Assembly: GCA_020248945.1 (NCBI GenBank)
Contig: JADCGQ010000024.1
Location: 1 to 32,584 of the forward strand
Reading direction: 5' to 3'
Origin: Rubrivivax sp.
GTDB lineage: Bacteria > Pseudomonadota > Gammaproteobacteria > Burkholderiales > Burkholderiaceae_C
DNA: 32,584 bases
The notes beneath the pieces were generated by a model, which had not been told where the DNA came from, did no database searches, and saw only the letters and a list, made by a program, of their open reading frames with translations. Shown piece after piece: positions 1-8,253 of this stretch; the stretch's first letter is position 1, and the number at the start of each line of letters is the position of its first letter. Position numbers and translations under genes: made by a program.

Positions 1-305
1 AGCCCCGCTGCCACCCTGGATCAGGGCCCCTTGTCGTCTGCGTCTTGACTCACCCATCGGGTGAGTCTGCCAAACCTGCTGTTCACCGCGCCAGTGCTGG
101 CTCGCGGCCGAGTTCAGGTCGCGAAACTGCGGTTTCTAGGTTCAGTCGCTCAGGAAATGTTCGTCACCAGTCGTGAATCGGGCGGCGCCGAAGGGCCCGA
201 ACCGTGCGGGTTCATCCCGGCTGTCGCGCGCCCGCGGGCTGCGAAGAATGGGCGGTGCCGACACCTCGGCAACGCTCAAGAACGCCAACGAAACGGGGTA
301 CTTCA
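1..305. other. Non-coding leader upstream of the S8 protease
   Basis: I see no convincing gene here. Short open frames exist on both strands but lack a recognisable product. The stretch holds one clean inverted repeat near its left end (annotated separately). It presumably also holds the promoter of the protease, but I cannot place one with confidence. The sequence just before the protease start (around 290-300) has only a weak purine-rich ribosome site. Confidence 0.5.
47..67. terminator. Perfect 9-bp inverted repeat with 3-nt loop
   Basis: GACTCACCC and GGGTGAGTC flank the loop ATC, giving a perfect 9-bp stem. There is no T-run on either side, so it is not a classical intrinsic terminator. 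It may end transcription of a gene left of the window or be an operator. Its function is inferred only from symmetry and position. Confidence 0.35.
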
Positions 306-2042
306 ATGACTGCACAGGTTCGATTCCGTCCGCTCGTGATGGCCTGCGCCCTCGCCGCGCTTGGGGCTGCTGCGCCCCAGGTGCATGCCGGCCAGGAGGA
401 GTTCCAGCCCATGCGCGAGGCGACCAGCCAGCGCGCCAAGGGCCTGATCGTCCGCTACCACGATGGCTCCGCCGTCACCGAGCTGTTCGCCAGCACGGCA
501 TCCACCAGCGCGCGCGACCGCTTGCAGCAGCGGCTCGATGCGCTCGCCAGCCGCACCGGCTCGCGCTTGAAGCATGTGCGGGCGCTGGCCATCGGCGCCC
601 ATCTCATCGACACCCGCGACGAAAGCGAAGACCTCGACGCGCTGGCCGATCGGCTGCGCAAGGACCCGGCCGTGCTGGCCGTCGAGCCCAACGCGATGAT
701 GGTGCCGCTGCTGACGCCCAACGACACGCGCTACAACGAGCAGTGGCACTACTTCGAGTCCACCGGCGGCATCAACGCCGTGCCCGCCTGGGACCGCGCC
801 ACCGGCAACGGCGTGGTGGTGGCCGTCATCGACACCGGCATCGTGCCGCACAGCGACCTCAACGCGAACGTGCTGCCGGGCTATGACTTCGTCAGCGACG
901 CTGCCGCCGCCCGCGACGGCAACGGCCGTGACAGCAACCCGCGCGACGAAGGCGACTGGTACCTGGCCGGCGAGTGCGGCCAGCCCACCGGCTCCAACAG
1001 CTCCTGGCACGGCACGCACGTGGCGGGCACGGTGGCCGCGGTCACCAACAACGCGGCCGGCGTGGCGGGCGTGGCTTTCCGTGCGCGCATCCTCCCGGTG
1101 CGCGCGCTGGCCAAGTGCGGCGGCACGCTGGCCGACATCGCCGACGCCATTGTCTGGTCGGCCGGGGGCAGCGTGGCCGGGGTGCCGGCCAACGCCAATC
1201 CGGCCAAGGTGATCAATATGAGCCTGGGCGGCAGCGGAGCCTGCGGCACCACCTACCAGGCCGCCATCAACACCGCGCGTTCGCTCGGCGCGGCGGTGGT
1301 GGTGGCTGCCGGCAACAGCAACATCGATGCGGTCAACGCCCGCCCGGCCAACTGCACGGGCGTCGTCACCGTCGCGGCCACCACGCGCAGCGGCGGCAAG
1401 GCCAGCTTCTCGAACTTCGGCACCGTGGTCGACCTGGCGGCGCCGGGCGCGGGCATCCTGTCCACGCTCAACAGCGGCACCACGACGCCGTCGACCGAGA
1501 ACTACGCCAGCTACTCGGGCACGAGCATGGCCACGCCGCACGTGGCGGGCATCGCTGCGATGCTGTTCGAGGCCCGGCCCACCGCCACGCCCGACCAGAT
1601 CGAGTCTGCGCTGCGCACGTCGGCGCGCGTGTTCCCGATGGCCTGCTCGGGCTGTGGCACCGGCATCGCCGATGCCAACGCGGCCCTCAACGCCATCGGC
1701 GGCACGACGCCCCCGCCGCCGCCGGCCGGCAACGTGCTGCAGAACAACGTGTCGCGCGTGATCTCCGGCGCCCAGGGCAACGACAACCGCTTCACGATGG
1801 TGGTGCCGTCGGGCCGCACGAGCCTGACGTTCAGCATCAGCGGCGGCAGCGGTGACGCCGACCTGTACGTGCTCTACGGCACGGCGCCCACGCTGACGAC
1901 CTACGAGTGCCGGCCGTTCCGAAGCGGCAATGCCGAGACCTGCACGATCTCCAACATCCGCGCCGGCACCTACCACGTGAACGTTCGGGCCTACCGCACG
2001 TACTCCAACGTCAGCTTGGTCGGTCGCTTCCTGCCGCAGTAG
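306..2042 (+). CDS. Secreted S8 family serine peptidase (subtilase) with C-terminal PPC domain
   Basis: 578 residues from the ATG at 306, chosen because a signal peptide follows directly (hydrophobic stretch at about 9-28, likely cleavage after VHA near 28). A longer frame upstream adds residues that do not look like a signal peptide. Residues about 47-132 form an I9-like propeptide, the intramolecular chaperone and inhibitor removed on maturation. The catalytic domain shows Asp176 (VIDTG), His238 (HGTHVAG), the oxyanion Asn337 (AAGN) and Ser407 (GTSMATPH), so the triad is complete. A PPPPP linker near 470 leads into a C-terminal PPC (bacterial pre-peptidase C-terminal) domain, about 478-575, usually trimmed from the secreted enzyme. 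The product should be an extracellular or periplasmic endopeptidase. The next gene downstream repeats the propeptide fold as a separate protein, which suggests a functional pair. Confidence 0.95.
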   Translation: MTAQVRFRPLVMACALAALGAAAPQVHAGQEEFQPMREATSQRAKGLIVRYHDGSAVTELFASTASTSARDRLQQRLDALASRTGSRLKHVRALAIGAHLIDTRDESEDLDALADRLRKDPAVLAVEPNAMMVPLLTPNDTRYNEQWHYFESTGGINAVPAWDRATGNGVVVAVIDTGIVPHSDLNANVLPGYDFVSDAAAARDGNGRDSNPRDEGDWYLAGECGQPTGSNSSWHGTHVAGTVAAVTNNAAGVAGVAFRARILPVRALAKCGGTLADIADAIVWSAGGSVAGVPANANPAKVINMSLGGSGACGTTYQAAINTARSLGAAVVVAAGNSNIDAVNARPANCTGVVTVAATTRSGGKASFSNFGTVVDLAAPGAGILSTLNSGTTTPSTENYASYSGTSMATPHVAGIAAMLFEARPTATPDQIESALRTSARVFPMACSGCGTGIADANAALNAIGGTTPPPPPAGNVLQNNVSRVISGAQGNDNRFTMVVPSGRTSLTFSISGGSGDADLYVLYGTAPTLTTYECRPFRSGNAETCTISNIRAGTYHVNVRAYRTYSNVSLVGRFLPQ

Positions 2043-2084
2043 TGTCGGTGAGTCGTGCAGCTTGACGCACCGGCAGGGCATGGC

Positions 2085-2504
2085 ATGCACCGGGCAGGGC
2101 TCATCAGGGCAGGGCGGTGCGCGGCGGCCGCCTGGCTGGTGCTCGGCGTGGGTCTGCCCGCCCCGTTGCCGGCGGCTGGGCCGGCACAGAAGGTCCCTGC
2201 CGCGGTGACGGCCGACGAGCTCATCCTGCAGTTCCGGCGCGCCGAGCTGCAGGCGGCGCTGCGCCAGGCGCCGCAGACACCGGCCGCGCGCCAGGCCGTG
2301 CAGCGCGCGCTCGATGCCCTGGCCCAGCGGCACGGCGTGGCGCTGCACTACCTGCAGACGCTCGGCGTGGGCAGCGCGCGGGTGGCCGTGACGCCGGCCT
2401 CGCCGCAACTCGATGCGCTGGTCGTGCGGCTAGGCGCCGATGCCGAGGTGGAGTCGGTCGAGGTCAATGCGCGCATGACGCACTTCGCGCCGCAGAAGCG
2501 CTGA
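2085..2504 (+). CDS. Secreted stand-alone I9-propeptide-like protein (putative protease inhibitor or chaperone)
   Basis: 139 residues from the ATG at 2085, chosen because it begins an N-terminal signal sequence (hydrophobic stretch about 13-31). A GTG at 2055 would add ten residues. Residues 46-131 align without gaps to propeptide residues 47-132 of the protease 42 bp upstream; I count about 30 identities in 86 by hand, including LDALA, LDAL and VExNA. There is no catalytic domain and no protease motif. Known stand-alone I9 proteins, such as yeast proteinase B inhibitor 2 and fungal POIA1, inhibit and help fold subtilases. By inference this one acts on the neighbouring protease in the cell envelope or outside it. 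It could also be a decaying partial duplication, though the open frame and signal peptide are intact. Confidence 0.75.
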   Translation: MHRAGLIRAGRCAAAAWLVLGVGLPAPLPAAGPAQKVPAAVTADELILQFRRAELQAALRQAPQTPAARQAVQRALDALAQRHGVALHYLQTLGVGSARVAVTPASPQLDALVVRLGADAEVESVEVNARMTHFAPQKR

Positions 2505-2507
2505 GGG

Positions 2508-2539
2508 CGCCGAGCGCGGCAATAGGGCCGCAGCTGGCG
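2508..2539. terminator. Imperfect hairpin between convergent genes
   Basis: CGCC and GCGGC on the left pair with GCCGC and GGCG on the right around a short AT-containing loop at about 2521-2526. It lies in the 38-bp gap between two convergent genes, so it could end transcription from both sides. There is no U-run, so the call rests on position and pairing only. Confidence 0.35.
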
Positions 2540-2542
2540 TGA

Positions 2543-3970
2543 TCAACCGGTCTGGATCACCCGGCCGGGGTTCATCAGGCCAGCGGGATCGAGCGCCCGC
2601 TTGATGGAGCGCATCAGCGCCAGCGCCACCGGGTCCTTGCGCGCGGCCAACTCGTCGCGCTTGAGCGCGCCGATACCGTGCTCGGCCGAGAACGAGCCGC
2701 CTTCTTCGGCCACGCTGTCGAACACCAGTTGGTTGACGGCGTGCTCGTGCTCGGCCAGGAAGCGGCGGCCGTCTTCACCGGGAGGTGCCTGCACGTTGTA
2801 GTGCAGGTTGCCGTCGCCCAGATGGCCGAAGTTCACCAGCCGCACGCCCGGCCAGCGCGCTGCCAGCAGCGCGTCGGTGCGCTCGCAGAAGCGCGGGATG
2901 GCCGACACCGGCACGGCGATGTCGTGCTTGATGTTGAGGCCCTCTTCGGCCTGCGCCAGCGGGATCGATTCGCGCAGATGCCACAGCGCGCGGCTCTGCG
3001 CCAGGCTTTCGGCCACCACGGCATCGGCCACGCAGCCCTGCTCGAGGGCGGCCTCGAGCAGGCGCTCGAAACGCGCCCGCGCCGGGGCCTCGCCTTCGAC
3101 GTCGCTCTGCTCCAGCAGCACCGTCCAGGGTGCGCGGGGCAGCGGTTGCGGCAGGGCCGGGAAGTGCGCCGCCACCAGATCGAGCGCGAAGCGGCCCATG
3201 ACCTCGAAACCGGTGAGCCCGGCGCCCAGCCGCGTGCGCGCCAGGTTCAGCAGCGCGACGCAGTCGTGCAACGTGGCGCAGGCCGCCAGCGCGGTGGTGA
3301 CGGCGGCGGGCTGCGGCGCCAGCTTCATGGTCGCCGCGGTGATGATGCCCAGCGTGCCTTCGCTGCCCACGAACAGATCGCGCAGGTCGTAGCCGGTGTT
3401 GTCCTTGCGCAGGCCCGTGAGGCCGTGCCAGACCTCGCCGGTGGCCGTCACCACCTCGAGCCCCAGGCAGAGATCGCGCGCATTGCCCCAGCGCAGCACC
3501 TGCGTGCCGCCGGCGTTGGTGGCCAGGTTGCCGCCCAGTGTGCAGCTGCCCTCGGCCGCCAGGCTCAGCGCCAGCAGCAGGCCGCGCGCAGCGGCGGCCT
3601 GCTGCAGCGTCTGCAGCACGCAGCCGGCCTCGGCCGTGAGCGTGAGGTTGGCTTCGTCGATGGCGCGGATGCGGTTGCAGCGCTGCAGGCTCAGCAGCAC
3701 CTGCGAACCCGAGGCATCGGGCACACCGCCGCCCACGAGCCCGGTGTTGCCGCCCTGGGGCACCAGCGCCGTGCCGGTTGCCGCGCAGGCGCGCACCACG
3801 GCGGCGACTTCGGCGGTGTTGCCGGGCCGCACGACGGCGCGCGCACGGCCGCGCCAGCGGCGGCGCCAGTCCTGCTCGAAGGCGCTCAGGTCGCCGTCGG
3901 TCAGCACATGCGCCGCGCCGACGATGCCGCGCAGCGCCTCGAGCAGCGTGTCGGCCGGCGCAGGCGTCAA
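2543..3970 (-). CDS. FAD-binding 2-hydroxyacid dehydrogenase (GlcD / D-2-hydroxyglutarate dehydrogenase-like)
   Basis: 475 residues if translation starts at the TTG at 3970, whose bases overlap the TGA of the upstream gene. This start fits the family length, and the in-frame sequence before it belongs to the other gene. The N-terminal PCMH-type FAD domain has the binding loop PQGGNTGLVGGG (71-82) and the glycine-rich VGSEGTLGI (201-209). The C-terminal FAD-oxidase domain has GHLGDGNLH (382-390) and EHGIG (430-434); His383, His390 and Glu430 correspond to the metal and substrate ligands of D-2-hydroxyglutarate and D-lactate dehydrogenases. NPGR closes the protein. It oxidises a D-2-hydroxyacid to the 2-oxoacid, passing electrons to a membrane or flavoprotein acceptor. 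The exact substrate cannot be told from sequence. Confidence 0.9.
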   Translation of the reverse strand: MTPAPADTLLEALRGIVGAAHVLTDGDLSAFEQDWRRRWRGRARAVVRPGNTAEVAAVVRACAATGTALVPQGGNTGLVGGGVPDASGSQVLLSLQRCNRIRAIDEANLTLTAEAGCVLQTLQQAAAARGLLLALSLAAEGSCTLGGNLATNAGGTQVLRWGNARDLCLGLEVVTATGEVWHGLTGLRKDNTGYDLRDLFVGSEGTLGIITAATMKLAPQPAAVTTALAACATLHDCVALLNLARTRLGAGLTGFEVMGRFALDLVAAHFPALPQPLPRAPWTVLLEQSDVEGEAPARARFERLLEAALEQGCVADAVVAESLAQSRALWHLRESIPLAQAEEGLNIKHDIAVPVSAIPRFCERTDALLAARWPGVRLVNFGHLGDGNLHYNVQAPPGEDGRRFLAEHEHAVNQLVFDSVAEEGGSFSAEHGIGALKRDELAARKDPVALALMRSIKRALDPAGLMNPGRVIQTG

Positions 3971-4437
3971 GGTGCGGCTTCCCGCGGCCCGGCTGCGGCC
4001 TGTGCTTCGGCCTTCGCTTCGGCCTGTGCTTCGGCCTGTGCTTCGGCTTCCGCGGCCAGCCGGCGGCCGTTCTGCAGCCGCCAGCGCACGTACAGGCTGC
4101 AGGCGCCGAACAGCACCAGCGACAGCACCAACTGCAAGAGCGCCATCGCCTGCGACCAGCCGCCCTCGGTGATGGCGCGCACGATGGCCTCCAGGAAGTA
4201 CAGCCACACCAGCAGGCTCAGCCAGCGGAAGGTGTAGAGCCGGTGGCGCATCAGGCCGCCGATGCACAGCAGCAGCGGCAGCACCTTCACGGCCCAGGTG
4301 CCGCTGCCGGTGGGCGCCAGCCACAGCTCCCAGGCCAGGCCCACGACGATGAGGCCGAGCACGGACACGAAGGCCCAGGTGCGTGCGCGCTGCACGCTCG
4401 GGTCGGGGGTGGTGGGCGGAGGGCTTTGCGGGGGCAT
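3967..4437 (-). CDS. DUF2069 family membrane protein
   Basis: 156 residues from the ATG at 4437. A Pro-rich N-terminus precedes hydrophobic segments at about 21-40, 50-63, 70-90 and 97-116, giving a small polytopic inner-membrane protein. Residues about 58-90 (GGLMRHRLYTFRWLSLLVW, then FLEAIVRA) match the conserved core of DUF2069, found in beta- and gammaproteobacteria and of unknown function. The cytoplasmic tail (about 127-156) is an Ala/Glu/Gln repeat encoded by a 12-bp tandem repeat. Its stop overlaps the TTG start of the dehydrogenase gene, so the two are probably cotranslated. The start is only 17 bp from the start of the divergent YihY gene. Confidence 0.85.
   Translation of the reverse strand: MPPQSPPPTTPDPSVQRARTWAFVSVLGLIVVGLAWELWLAPTGSGTWAVKVLPLLLCIGGLMRHRLYTFRWLSLLVWLYFLEAIVRAITEGGWSQAMALLQLVLSLVLFGACSLYVRWRLQNGRRLAAEAEAQAEAQAEAKAEAQAAAGPREAAP
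4004..4051. repeat. Four tandem 12-bp units in the DUF2069 tail
   Basis: Four consecutive 12-bp units of the form GCTTCGGCCTGT with single-base variants lie at 4004, 4016, 4028 and 4040. On the minus strand they encode the Ala-Glu-Ala-Gln/Lys run at the C-terminus of the DUF2069 protein. The length is a multiple of three, so gain or loss of units would change only the tail length. Confidence 0.85.
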
Positions 4438-4454
4438 GCGGCATGATAGTGAGC

Positions 4455-5747
4455 ATGTCCAAGCCATTGCCGGTTCGCGCGGAAAGCGGCCCTGTTGTCG
4501 CCGGGTCCGCCGACGGGCCCGAGGCGGGCCCGGCGGCGCGCGCGGCCGACCTCGCGCGCGAGCTGCCCGACACGCTGCGCCGCTGGCCCTGGCAGGAAAC
4601 GCTGCGCGTGCTGGCGCAGCGCTTCAAGGAAGATCGGCTCGGCCTCACCGCCGGCAGCCTGACCTTCACGACGCTGATCGCGCTGGTGCCGCTGGTCACG
4701 GTGATGCTGGCCGCCTTCACGGTGTTCCCGATGTTCTCGGGCTTCGAGCGCGCGCTGCAGGAGTACTTCCTGCAGCACCTCGTGCCCGACCACATCGCGC
4801 GGCCGGTGATGCGCGGCCTGACCGACTTCGCCAACAAGGCCCGGGGCATGGGCACGCTGGGCCTGGTGCTGCTGGTGGCCACGGCGCTGGCCCTGGTGCT
4901 GACGATCGACCGCACGCTCAACGCCATCTGGCGCGTACGCAAGTCGCGCTCGCTCGGCCAGCGCGTGCTGGTGTACTGGGCCGCCATCACGCTGGGGCCC
5001 CTGGCGCTGGGCATGAGCCTCACCGCCACCTCGTACGCGGTGTCGGCCTCCAAGGGCTGGGTGGCGGCGCTGCCAGGGGGCGTGTCTCTGCTGCTCGAAG
5101 GCCTGCAGTTCGCGGTGCTGTCGCTGGCGGCGGCGGGCCTGTACCACTACGTGCCGAACACGGCCGTGCGCTGGCGCCATGCCGTGGCCGGCGGCGTGTT
5201 CGTGGCCGCCGCCTTCGAGATCGTCAAGCGCCTGCTGGCCTGGTACCTGGACAGCGTGCCGAGCTACAGCGCCGTGTACGGCACCTTCGCCGCGGTGCCG
5301 ATCCTGCTGCTGTGGGTGTACCTGGTGTGGGTGATCGTGCTGCTCGGCGCCGTCATCGCCGCCTATGCGCCGAGCCTGTCGATGCGCGTGGGCTTGCGGC
5401 CGGCCAGCCCGGGCTGGCGCTTCGAGCTCGCGCTGGCGGCCATCGACCGGCTCGACGCCGCGCGCAACGGCCCCGGCCGCGGCCTCACGCTCGCGGCCCT
5501 GGCCAACGCCTTGCGCACCGACGCGCTGCAGATCGAGCCGCTGCTCGACGTGCTGGCGCAGCTCGACTGGGTGCAGCGCCTCGACGAAGGCGATGCCCCG
5601 CGCCATGTGCTGCTGGTCGATCTCGCGGCCACCGACGTGGCACCGCTGGTGCGCCGCACGCTGCTGCAACCCGGCGAGGCGAGCGCGGCCTTCTTCCAGC
5701 GCAGTGGCCTCTCGACGATGACACTGGCGCAGGCCCTGGCCCGATGA
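4455..5747 (+). CDS. yihY: YihY/virulence factor BrkB family inner-membrane protein
   Basis: 430 residues from the ATG at 4455; an in-frame ATG at 4443 is possible. The core from about residue 57 (RFKEDRLGLTAGSLTFTTL) to 315 carries about six membrane segments, with the family's YSAVYGTFAAVPILLLWVYL near 271-290. After about residue 320 comes a soluble region of about 110 residues with a winged-helix-like pattern (LTLAALANALRTDALQIEPLL), as in long YihY proteins. The family was once misnamed ribonuclease BN; its role is unproven, with transport or envelope functions proposed. Its TGA overlaps the ATG of the following lipoprotein gene. It is divergent from the DUF2069 gene with no room for two separate promoters between them. 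Confidence 0.92.
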   Translation: MSKPLPVRAESGPVVAGSADGPEAGPAARAADLARELPDTLRRWPWQETLRVLAQRFKEDRLGLTAGSLTFTTLIALVPLVTVMLAAFTVFPMFSGFERALQEYFLQHLVPDHIARPVMRGLTDFANKARGMGTLGLVLLVATALALVLTIDRTLNAIWRVRKSRSLGQRVLVYWAAITLGPLALGMSLTATSYAVSASKGWVAALPGGVSLLLEGLQFAVLSLAAAGLYHYVPNTAVRWRHAVAGGVFVAAAFEIVKRLLAWYLDSVPSYSAVYGTFAAVPILLLWVYLVWVIVLLGAVIAAYAPSLSMRVGLRPASPGWRFELALAAIDRLDAARNGPGRGLTLAALANALRTDALQIEPLLDVLAQLDWVQRLDEGDAPRHVLLVDLAATDVAPLVRRTLLQPGEASAAFFQRSGLSTMTLAQALAR

Positions 5748-6583
5748 AGGCGATGAACGCTCCCCTCCCGAAGACAACACCGCAGGCCACCCGCCGCGCG
5801 CTGATGCTCGGCCTGCCGGCCCTGCTGCTGGGCTGTGGCGGCGGTGGTGGGGGCGCAGAGCCCCAGCCGCCCCCGCTCGAAGGCTCGCTCGACGCCCGCA
5901 TCCTGCGCGCCAGCCGCATCGGCGTGGACTACGGCCTGCGCGTGTACCTGCCGCCGCTGTCGGCAGGCCCACGCGAGAACCTGCCGATCGTCTATGCGCT
6001 CGACGGCGAGACCTGGTTCGACACGCTGGTGCGCAGCGTCGAGAGCAGCCGCACCCGCGTGGTGGTGGTGGGCATCAACAGCGTGTCGCGCCGCAATCTC
6101 GACTTCGTGCCGCCCAACTCCTGCACCGCGGGCGGTGGTGGGCAGGCGCTCTACCTCGACTTCCTGCGCAACGAGGTGCTGCCGTTCACCGAAGACCTGT
6201 TCGGCGGCGATCCCCGCCAGCGCATGCTGTTCGGCCATTCGCACGGCGGCAGCTTCGTGCTGTACGCGCTGCTGGCCGAGGCGCCGGGTTCGCACGCCTT
6301 CCGCGGCTACATGGCCTGCGATGCGTCGCTGGGCTGCATGTTCGACACCGCCACGCTCTGGCAGGACCGCTACGCCGCAGCGCACCGCGCGCTGCCGGTG
6401 CGGCTGCACCTGTCGCACGCCAGCAGTGGCAACGTGCTGTCGAACGTGCCCTATGCCGATGCGCTGGCCGCGCGCTGCTTCGAGGGCTTCGAGTTCCGCC
6501 CGCAGGCCTACAGCGGCAGCCACAGCGGCATCGTGCCGCAGGCCATCGCCGACGGCCTGAACTGGCTGCGCACCGCCGGCTGA
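5744..6583 (+). CDS. Putative lipoprotein alpha/beta-hydrolase (esterase family)
   Basis: 279 residues. The ATG at 5744 overlaps the preceding stop by four bases (ATGA). The N-terminus has TRRAL followed by a hydrophobic stretch and a lipobox LLLG-Cys31, then a glycine run, so it is probably lipidated, perhaps after twin-arginine export. The fold matches the IroE/Fes-type putative esterase family (PF00756): strand and oxyanion region IVYALDGETWF (82-92), the nucleophile elbow GHSHGG with Ser166, and a late His260 in SGSHSG. The acidic residue is not assigned. The likely role is hydrolysis of an ester at the periplasmic face of the envelope. The substrate is unknown; siderophore esters are the family's best-known case, but nothing nearby supports iron uptake. 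Confidence 0.8.
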   Translation: MKAMNAPLPKTTPQATRRALMLGLPALLLGCGGGGGGAEPQPPPLEGSLDARILRASRIGVDYGLRVYLPPLSAGPRENLPIVYALDGETWFDTLVRSVESSRTRVVVVGINSVSRRNLDFVPPNSCTAGGGGQALYLDFLRNEVLPFTEDLFGGDPRQRMLFGHSHGGSFVLYALLAEAPGSHAFRGYMACDASLGCMFDTATLWQDRYAAAHRALPVRLHLSHASSGNVLSNVPYADALAARCFEGFEFRPQAYSGSHSGIVPQAIADGLNWLRTAG

Positions 6584-6614
6584 CGGCGCGCACCGACCGC
6601 GAAGACCGCGCCGC

Positions 6615-8174
6615 TCAGGCGGTGCGAAACCGCGCCAGCATCGACGCCAGCGTCTGCGCCTGCGTGCGCAGCGATTCGGTGGCCGCGCTGGCCTCTTCCA
6701 CAAGGGCGGCGTTCTGCTGCGTGTTGCGGTCCATCTCGGCGACGGCCTGGCTCACCTGCTCGATGCCCTGCGCCTGCTGCGAGGCGGCGCTGGAGATTTC
6801 GCCCACGGTGGTGGACACACGCTCGATGGCGCCGACGATGCGCGTCATCGTCTGGCCGGCCAACTGCACCTTGCCGACGCCGGCATCGATGCGCTCGACC
6901 GAGGTGCCGATGAGCGTGCGGATCTCGCGTGCCGCCTCGGCGCTGCGCTGGGCCAGCGTGCGCACCTCGCTGGCCACGACGCTGAAGCCGCGGCCCTGCT
7001 CGCCGGCGCGGGCGGCCTCGACGGCGGCGTTGAGCGCGAGGATGTTGGTCTGGAACGCGATGCCGTCGATGACGGCGATGATCTCGCCAATCTTCTTGGC
7101 CTGGGCGTTGATGTCGTCCATGGTGGCGATGACATCGCCGACCACCGTGCCGCCCTGGCGGGCCACGTCGGAGGCGTCGCGCGCCAGCGCGTCGGCGGTG
7201 CGGGCGTTGTCGGCGCCGTGCCGAATGGTCGTGGCCAGTTCCTCGATCGACGCCGCCGTCTGCTGCAGGGCGGCCGCGGTGTTCTCGGTGCGCGAGGACA
7301 GGTCGGCGTTGCCCTGGGCGATCTCCGACGAGGCCTGGCTCACCCGGTCGGCGCTGGCGCGGATGCCGGCCACCACTTCGGACAGACGGCTCTGCGCGGT
7401 GGCCAGCGCCGCGATCACGCGGCCCGTGGCGTCGGCGCTGGCGGGCTCGGTCGGGCGCGTGGCCAGGTCGCCCTCGGCGACGGCGTTCGCCACGCGGGCG
7501 GCATCGACCAGCGGCCGCACGATCACGCGCGACATCAGCAGCGAGGTGCCCACGGTGACCATCAGGGCCAGCAGCACGCCGCCACCGATCGCCAGCTGGT
7601 TGCTGTCGGCCAGCGTGCGGCCCTGCACGACGCGCTTGCGGGCGTGCTCGGACTGCAGCGCAACCAGGTCATCGAGCGACTTCTTCACCGCGGCGTAGTG
7701 GCCGTCCATCGTCGTTATGAACGACGCCGCGTTGGAGACCATGCCGCTCTTGATGTCCAGCGCCTCACGCGTGCTCTTGGCGTAGCTGTCGAAGCTCTTC
7801 CTGGCGACGGCGAGTTGCTCGCGGCCGCTGCCCTCGGTGCTGGCGTCAGCGGCCGCGCCCAGGGCCTTCGAATAGGCATCGAGGCGCTTGACAATGTCCT
7901 GGTCGAGCGCCTTGATCTTGTCTTCCTTGAACCCCACGCCCTCCCAGGCCAGGCTCTGGTTGACGCTGCCGTTGATGCTGGCGATCTGCTGCGCGAGCTG
8001 GCCCGCGGTGGCGATCTGCGGCACGTTGCCTTCGCCAAGCGCGGCCAGCGAGTAGGCCAGCCGGTGGTTGGCGAACAGGCCCAGCCCGCCCACCAGCAAC
8101 ATGCAGACGATGGCCAGCGCAGGCGCCAGCGCCACCTTGACGCCGACCGAGGCGTTGGAGATCCAGGAGATCAT
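6615..8174 (-). CDS. Methyl-accepting chemotaxis protein (first receptor)
   Basis: 519 residues from the ATG at 8174. Membrane segment 1 is at about 13-34, followed by a roughly 160-residue helical periplasmic domain of the four-helix-bundle type. Membrane segment 2 is at about 194-215, then a HAMP region (217-268) and the long cytoplasmic coiled coil. The conserved hairpin tip that contacts CheA/CheW is at about 374-399 ([20 protein letters not shown]). No C-terminal CheR-binding pentapeptide (NWETF-like) is seen; the protein ends MLARFRTA. It follows the Cache-domain gene by 79 bp on the same strand, so both probably share the sigma-28-like promoter upstream. It feeds a flagellar CheA pathway encoded elsewhere. 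Confidence 0.95.
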   Translation of the reverse strand: MISWISNASVGVKVALAPALAIVCMLLVGGLGLFANHRLAYSLAALGEGNVPQIATAGQLAQQIASINGSVNQSLAWEGVGFKEDKIKALDQDIVKRLDAYSKALGAAADASTEGSGREQLAVARKSFDSYAKSTREALDIKSGMVSNAASFITTMDGHYAAVKKSLDDLVALQSEHARKRVVQGRTLADSNQLAIGGGVLLALMVTVGTSLLMSRVIVRPLVDAARVANAVAEGDLATRPTEPASADATGRVIAALATAQSRLSEVVAGIRASADRVSQASSEIAQGNADLSSRTENTAAALQQTAASIEELATTIRHGADNARTADALARDASDVARQGGTVVGDVIATMDDINAQAKKIGEIIAVIDGIAFQTNILALNAAVEAARAGEQGRGFSVVASEVRTLAQRSAEAAREIRTLIGTSVERIDAGVGKVQLAGQTMTRIVGAIERVSTTVGEISSAASQQAQGIEQVSQAVAEMDRNTQQNAALVEEASAATESLRTQAQTLASMLARFRTA

Positions 8175-8253
8175 GGGTGCTTCCTCCGGCCTCGCGGTCC
8201 GGGGTGGACGACGCGAGGCCTGCGTTGGACGATGACTTGGGGCGGTGGGCAGA

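Noticed and set aside
2055..2084. GTG at 2055 as the start of the propeptide-like protein
   Set aside because: It would place ten extra residues with an acidic Asp before the signal sequence. The ATG at 2085 gives a standard signal peptide.
303..2408. 701-residue open frame opposite the S8 protease
   Set aside because: It is a GC-driven shadow: low-complexity Arg/Ala/His/Gly composition, no domain, and it covers two well-supported genes on the plus strand.
3971..5053. N-terminal extension of the FAD dehydrogenase frame through the DUF2069 and YihY genes
   Set aside because: The added residues do not belong to the enzyme family and overlap two recognisable genes. The TTG at 3970 gives the normal length.
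4455..5747. Annotation of the YihY protein as ribonuclease BN
   Set aside because: This is a historical misassignment; the protein is a polytopic membrane protein without nuclease motifs.
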